A stretch of DNA of 64,000 bases from MPNP01 sp965116235. GTDB taxonomy: Bacteria; Pseudomonadota; Alphaproteobacteria; Rhodobacterales; Rhodobacteraceae. A model generated the notes under the pieces. It did not search any database. It had not been told where the DNA came from and saw only the letters and a list, made by a program, of their open reading frames with translations. The stretch is taken from the NCBI GenBank assembly GCA_965116235.1, contig OZ220496.1, forward strand, positions 124,001 to 188,000. Direction: 5' to 3'. The position numbers and the translations under genes were made by a program. This document shows, in pieces, positions 63,080 through 64,000 of the stretch; the first letter of the stretch is position 1, and each line of letters begins with the position of its first letter.

Positions 63080-63799
63080 ATGGCATCGGTCATCTCAATT
63101 GTCGGTTGCCGCAAACTGTTATCCTCAGCAGACTCTTCCTTTCAGTTAACGATCGAAAGCTTGGAGGTCTTTAAAGGTGAATTCTTGGGTTTTGTCGGCA
63201 AAAGCGGAAGCGGAAAAAGTACACTTCTTGACCTTCTGTCTCTTGCCTCTGTGCCTGACCAACTCGAAAGTTATGTCCTGACGCTTGATGATCGGAGTCT
63301 GGAGTTACGAGAGTCGATTCTGTCAAATAATGATCGTGTCATGAGCCGCGTGAGGCTCAAGCACTTCGGTTACGTTTTACAGTGGGGAGGCCTCGTGGAC
63401 TGTCTGAGCGTCGAGGAAAACATTAATCTCATTCCGAATGCTCTGGGCATTGAACCTCAAGTACCTGACAGTACACTTGTGAGAGCACTTGAGATGGGAC
63501 CAGAATTCACCAAACCGATTCGCTCTTTGTCTGGCGGGCAAAGGCAACGTGTAAGCATTCTGAGGGCTCTTGCAACGAATGCCGAAGTTGTAGTCGCTGA
63601 CGAACCAACGGCAGCTATTGACGAAAATATGGCCGAAATTGTGATTCAACAATTTCGGAGTTTGGCTAAAGATACAGGCGCCACGGTCCTTTTGGTATCA
63701 CATGACCTTGACCTTGTGGACCAATACTGCGACCGCGTCATCGAACTCCACCCAGAAACCAAGACCAAGGGTCAGGTTGAAACTCGGGTCGTGGCATGA
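63080..63799 (+). CDS. LolD/MacB-type ABC transporter ATP-binding protein
   Basis: The 239-residue protein has Walker A FVGKSGSGKSTLLDLL, the Q-loop in GYVLQWGGLV, the signature LSGGQRQRVSILRAL, Walker B VVVADEPTAAIDENM and the switch His in LLVSHDLDLVDQY. It resembles ATPases of LolCDE/MacB-type mechanotransmission systems, which fits the lipoprotein upstream. The stop overlaps the next gene as ATGA. Confidence 0.9.
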   Translation: MASVISIVGCRKLLSSADSSFQLTIESLEVFKGEFLGFVGKSGSGKSTLLDLLSLASVPDQLESYVLTLDDRSLELRESILSNNDRVMSRVRLKHFGYVLQWGGLVDCLSVEENINLIPNALGIEPQVPDSTLVRALEMGPEFTKPIRSLSGGQRQRVSILRALATNAEVVVADEPTAAIDENMAEIVIQQFRSLAKDTGATVLLVSHDLDLVDQYCDRVIELHPETKTKGQVETRVVA

Positions 63800-64000
63800 T
63801 CAATGATACGAGTGCGAGTGTGGGTCCTCGCGACGCATTTCTAGTTGCGCGCAGGGATCTGCGCAACGAGCCACTGTTTTTTGCGTGTCTGGTTTTTTCC
63901 ATTGCCGCAATCATTGTGCCGCTCATGTTTCTTCTTTCCGTAAAGATAGGGTTTGTGGACCGTCTGAAAGAGGACTTCATCAAGGATCCACGGTTCAGGG
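63796..64000 (+). CDS. ABC transporter permease, N-terminal part (runs off the window)
   Basis: The ATG overlaps the ATPase stop (ATGA). The 68 visible residues contain a basic N-terminus (FLVARRDLRNEP) and one strong membrane helix (FSIAAIIVPLMFLLSVKIG), followed by a polar region, as in MacB/FtsX-type permeases. The rest lies beyond the right edge. Confidence 0.75.
   Translation, partial: MINDTSASVGPRDAFLVARRDLRNEPLFFACLVFSIAAIIVPLMFLLSVKIGFVDRLKEDFIKDPRFR

Noticed and set aside
1..64000. CRISPR arrays, rRNA and tRNA genes
   Set aside because: No regularly spaced direct repeats and no cloverleaf or rRNA-like sequence was recognised on either strand.

Overview
The window reads as a chromosomal segment of an alphaproteobacterium of moderate GC content. 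The evidence is gene order and content typical of that class: an lgt-midA-pgeF cluster opposite ubiK, ybjN-proC-csaA, atpHAGDC, groESL under a CIRCE operator, an NDUFAF5-like methyltransferase overlapping hemH, and a HAD-IIA gene next to ribF. I cannot place it at genus level. No rRNA, tRNA or CRISPR array was seen.

Layout. 1-2.7 kb: 3' part of a large adenine-type (Eco57I/PglX/DrmMI-like) DNA methyltransferase. 2.9-10.5 kb: housekeeping genes (2-hydroxyacid dehydrogenase, csaA, proC, ybjN-like, a DUF4145 gene, ubiK, lgt, midA, pgeF). 10.6-14.2 kb: accessory islet with a decayed HTH-ImmA/DUF4411 toxin-antitoxin pair and an orphan AAA ATPase. 14.4-23.2 kb: core genes (trxB, groESL, a MaoC protein, Mn-type pyrophosphatase, HAD phosphatase, ribF, a cysteine-cluster protein, threonine aldolase, a TerB-like protein).

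23.7-38.6 kb is a defence island. A C5-cytosine methyltransferase diverges from a tightly overlapping operon encoding a UvrD-like helicase, a DrmA-like helicase and a DrmB-like DUF1998 protein. These are two of the three DISARM core proteins; no phospholipase-D protein (DrmC) is present. An intact IS630-family element sits exactly at the drmB stop codon. It is followed by a 200-bp MITE with related ends, a second C5 methyltransferase coupled to a GHKL (MORC/MutL-like) ATPase, a dead second IS630 copy in the opposite orientation, and a short fragment of a destroyed gene. A Vsr-type nuclease lies alone at 47.5 kb.

38.7-46.8 kb holds a nine-gene, almost completely overlapping minus-strand operon with a divergent LysR regulator: a NitT/TauT/NMT1-like ABC importer, an FAD oxidoreductase, a class III CoA-transferase, a crotonase, a 7Fe-type ferredoxin, a small unknown protein and a dCMP-deaminase-like enzyme. 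It looks like an uptake-and-degradation pathway for an unidentified, possibly nitrogen-containing ring, compound.

48.3-61.1 kb returns to core metabolism (HCCA-isomerase-like protein, prs, the F1 ATP synthase operon, trkH, an NDUFAF5-like methyltransferase, hemH, metZ, ridA). The right edge, 61.7-64 kb, begins a lipoprotein/ABC-transporter locus that runs out of the window.
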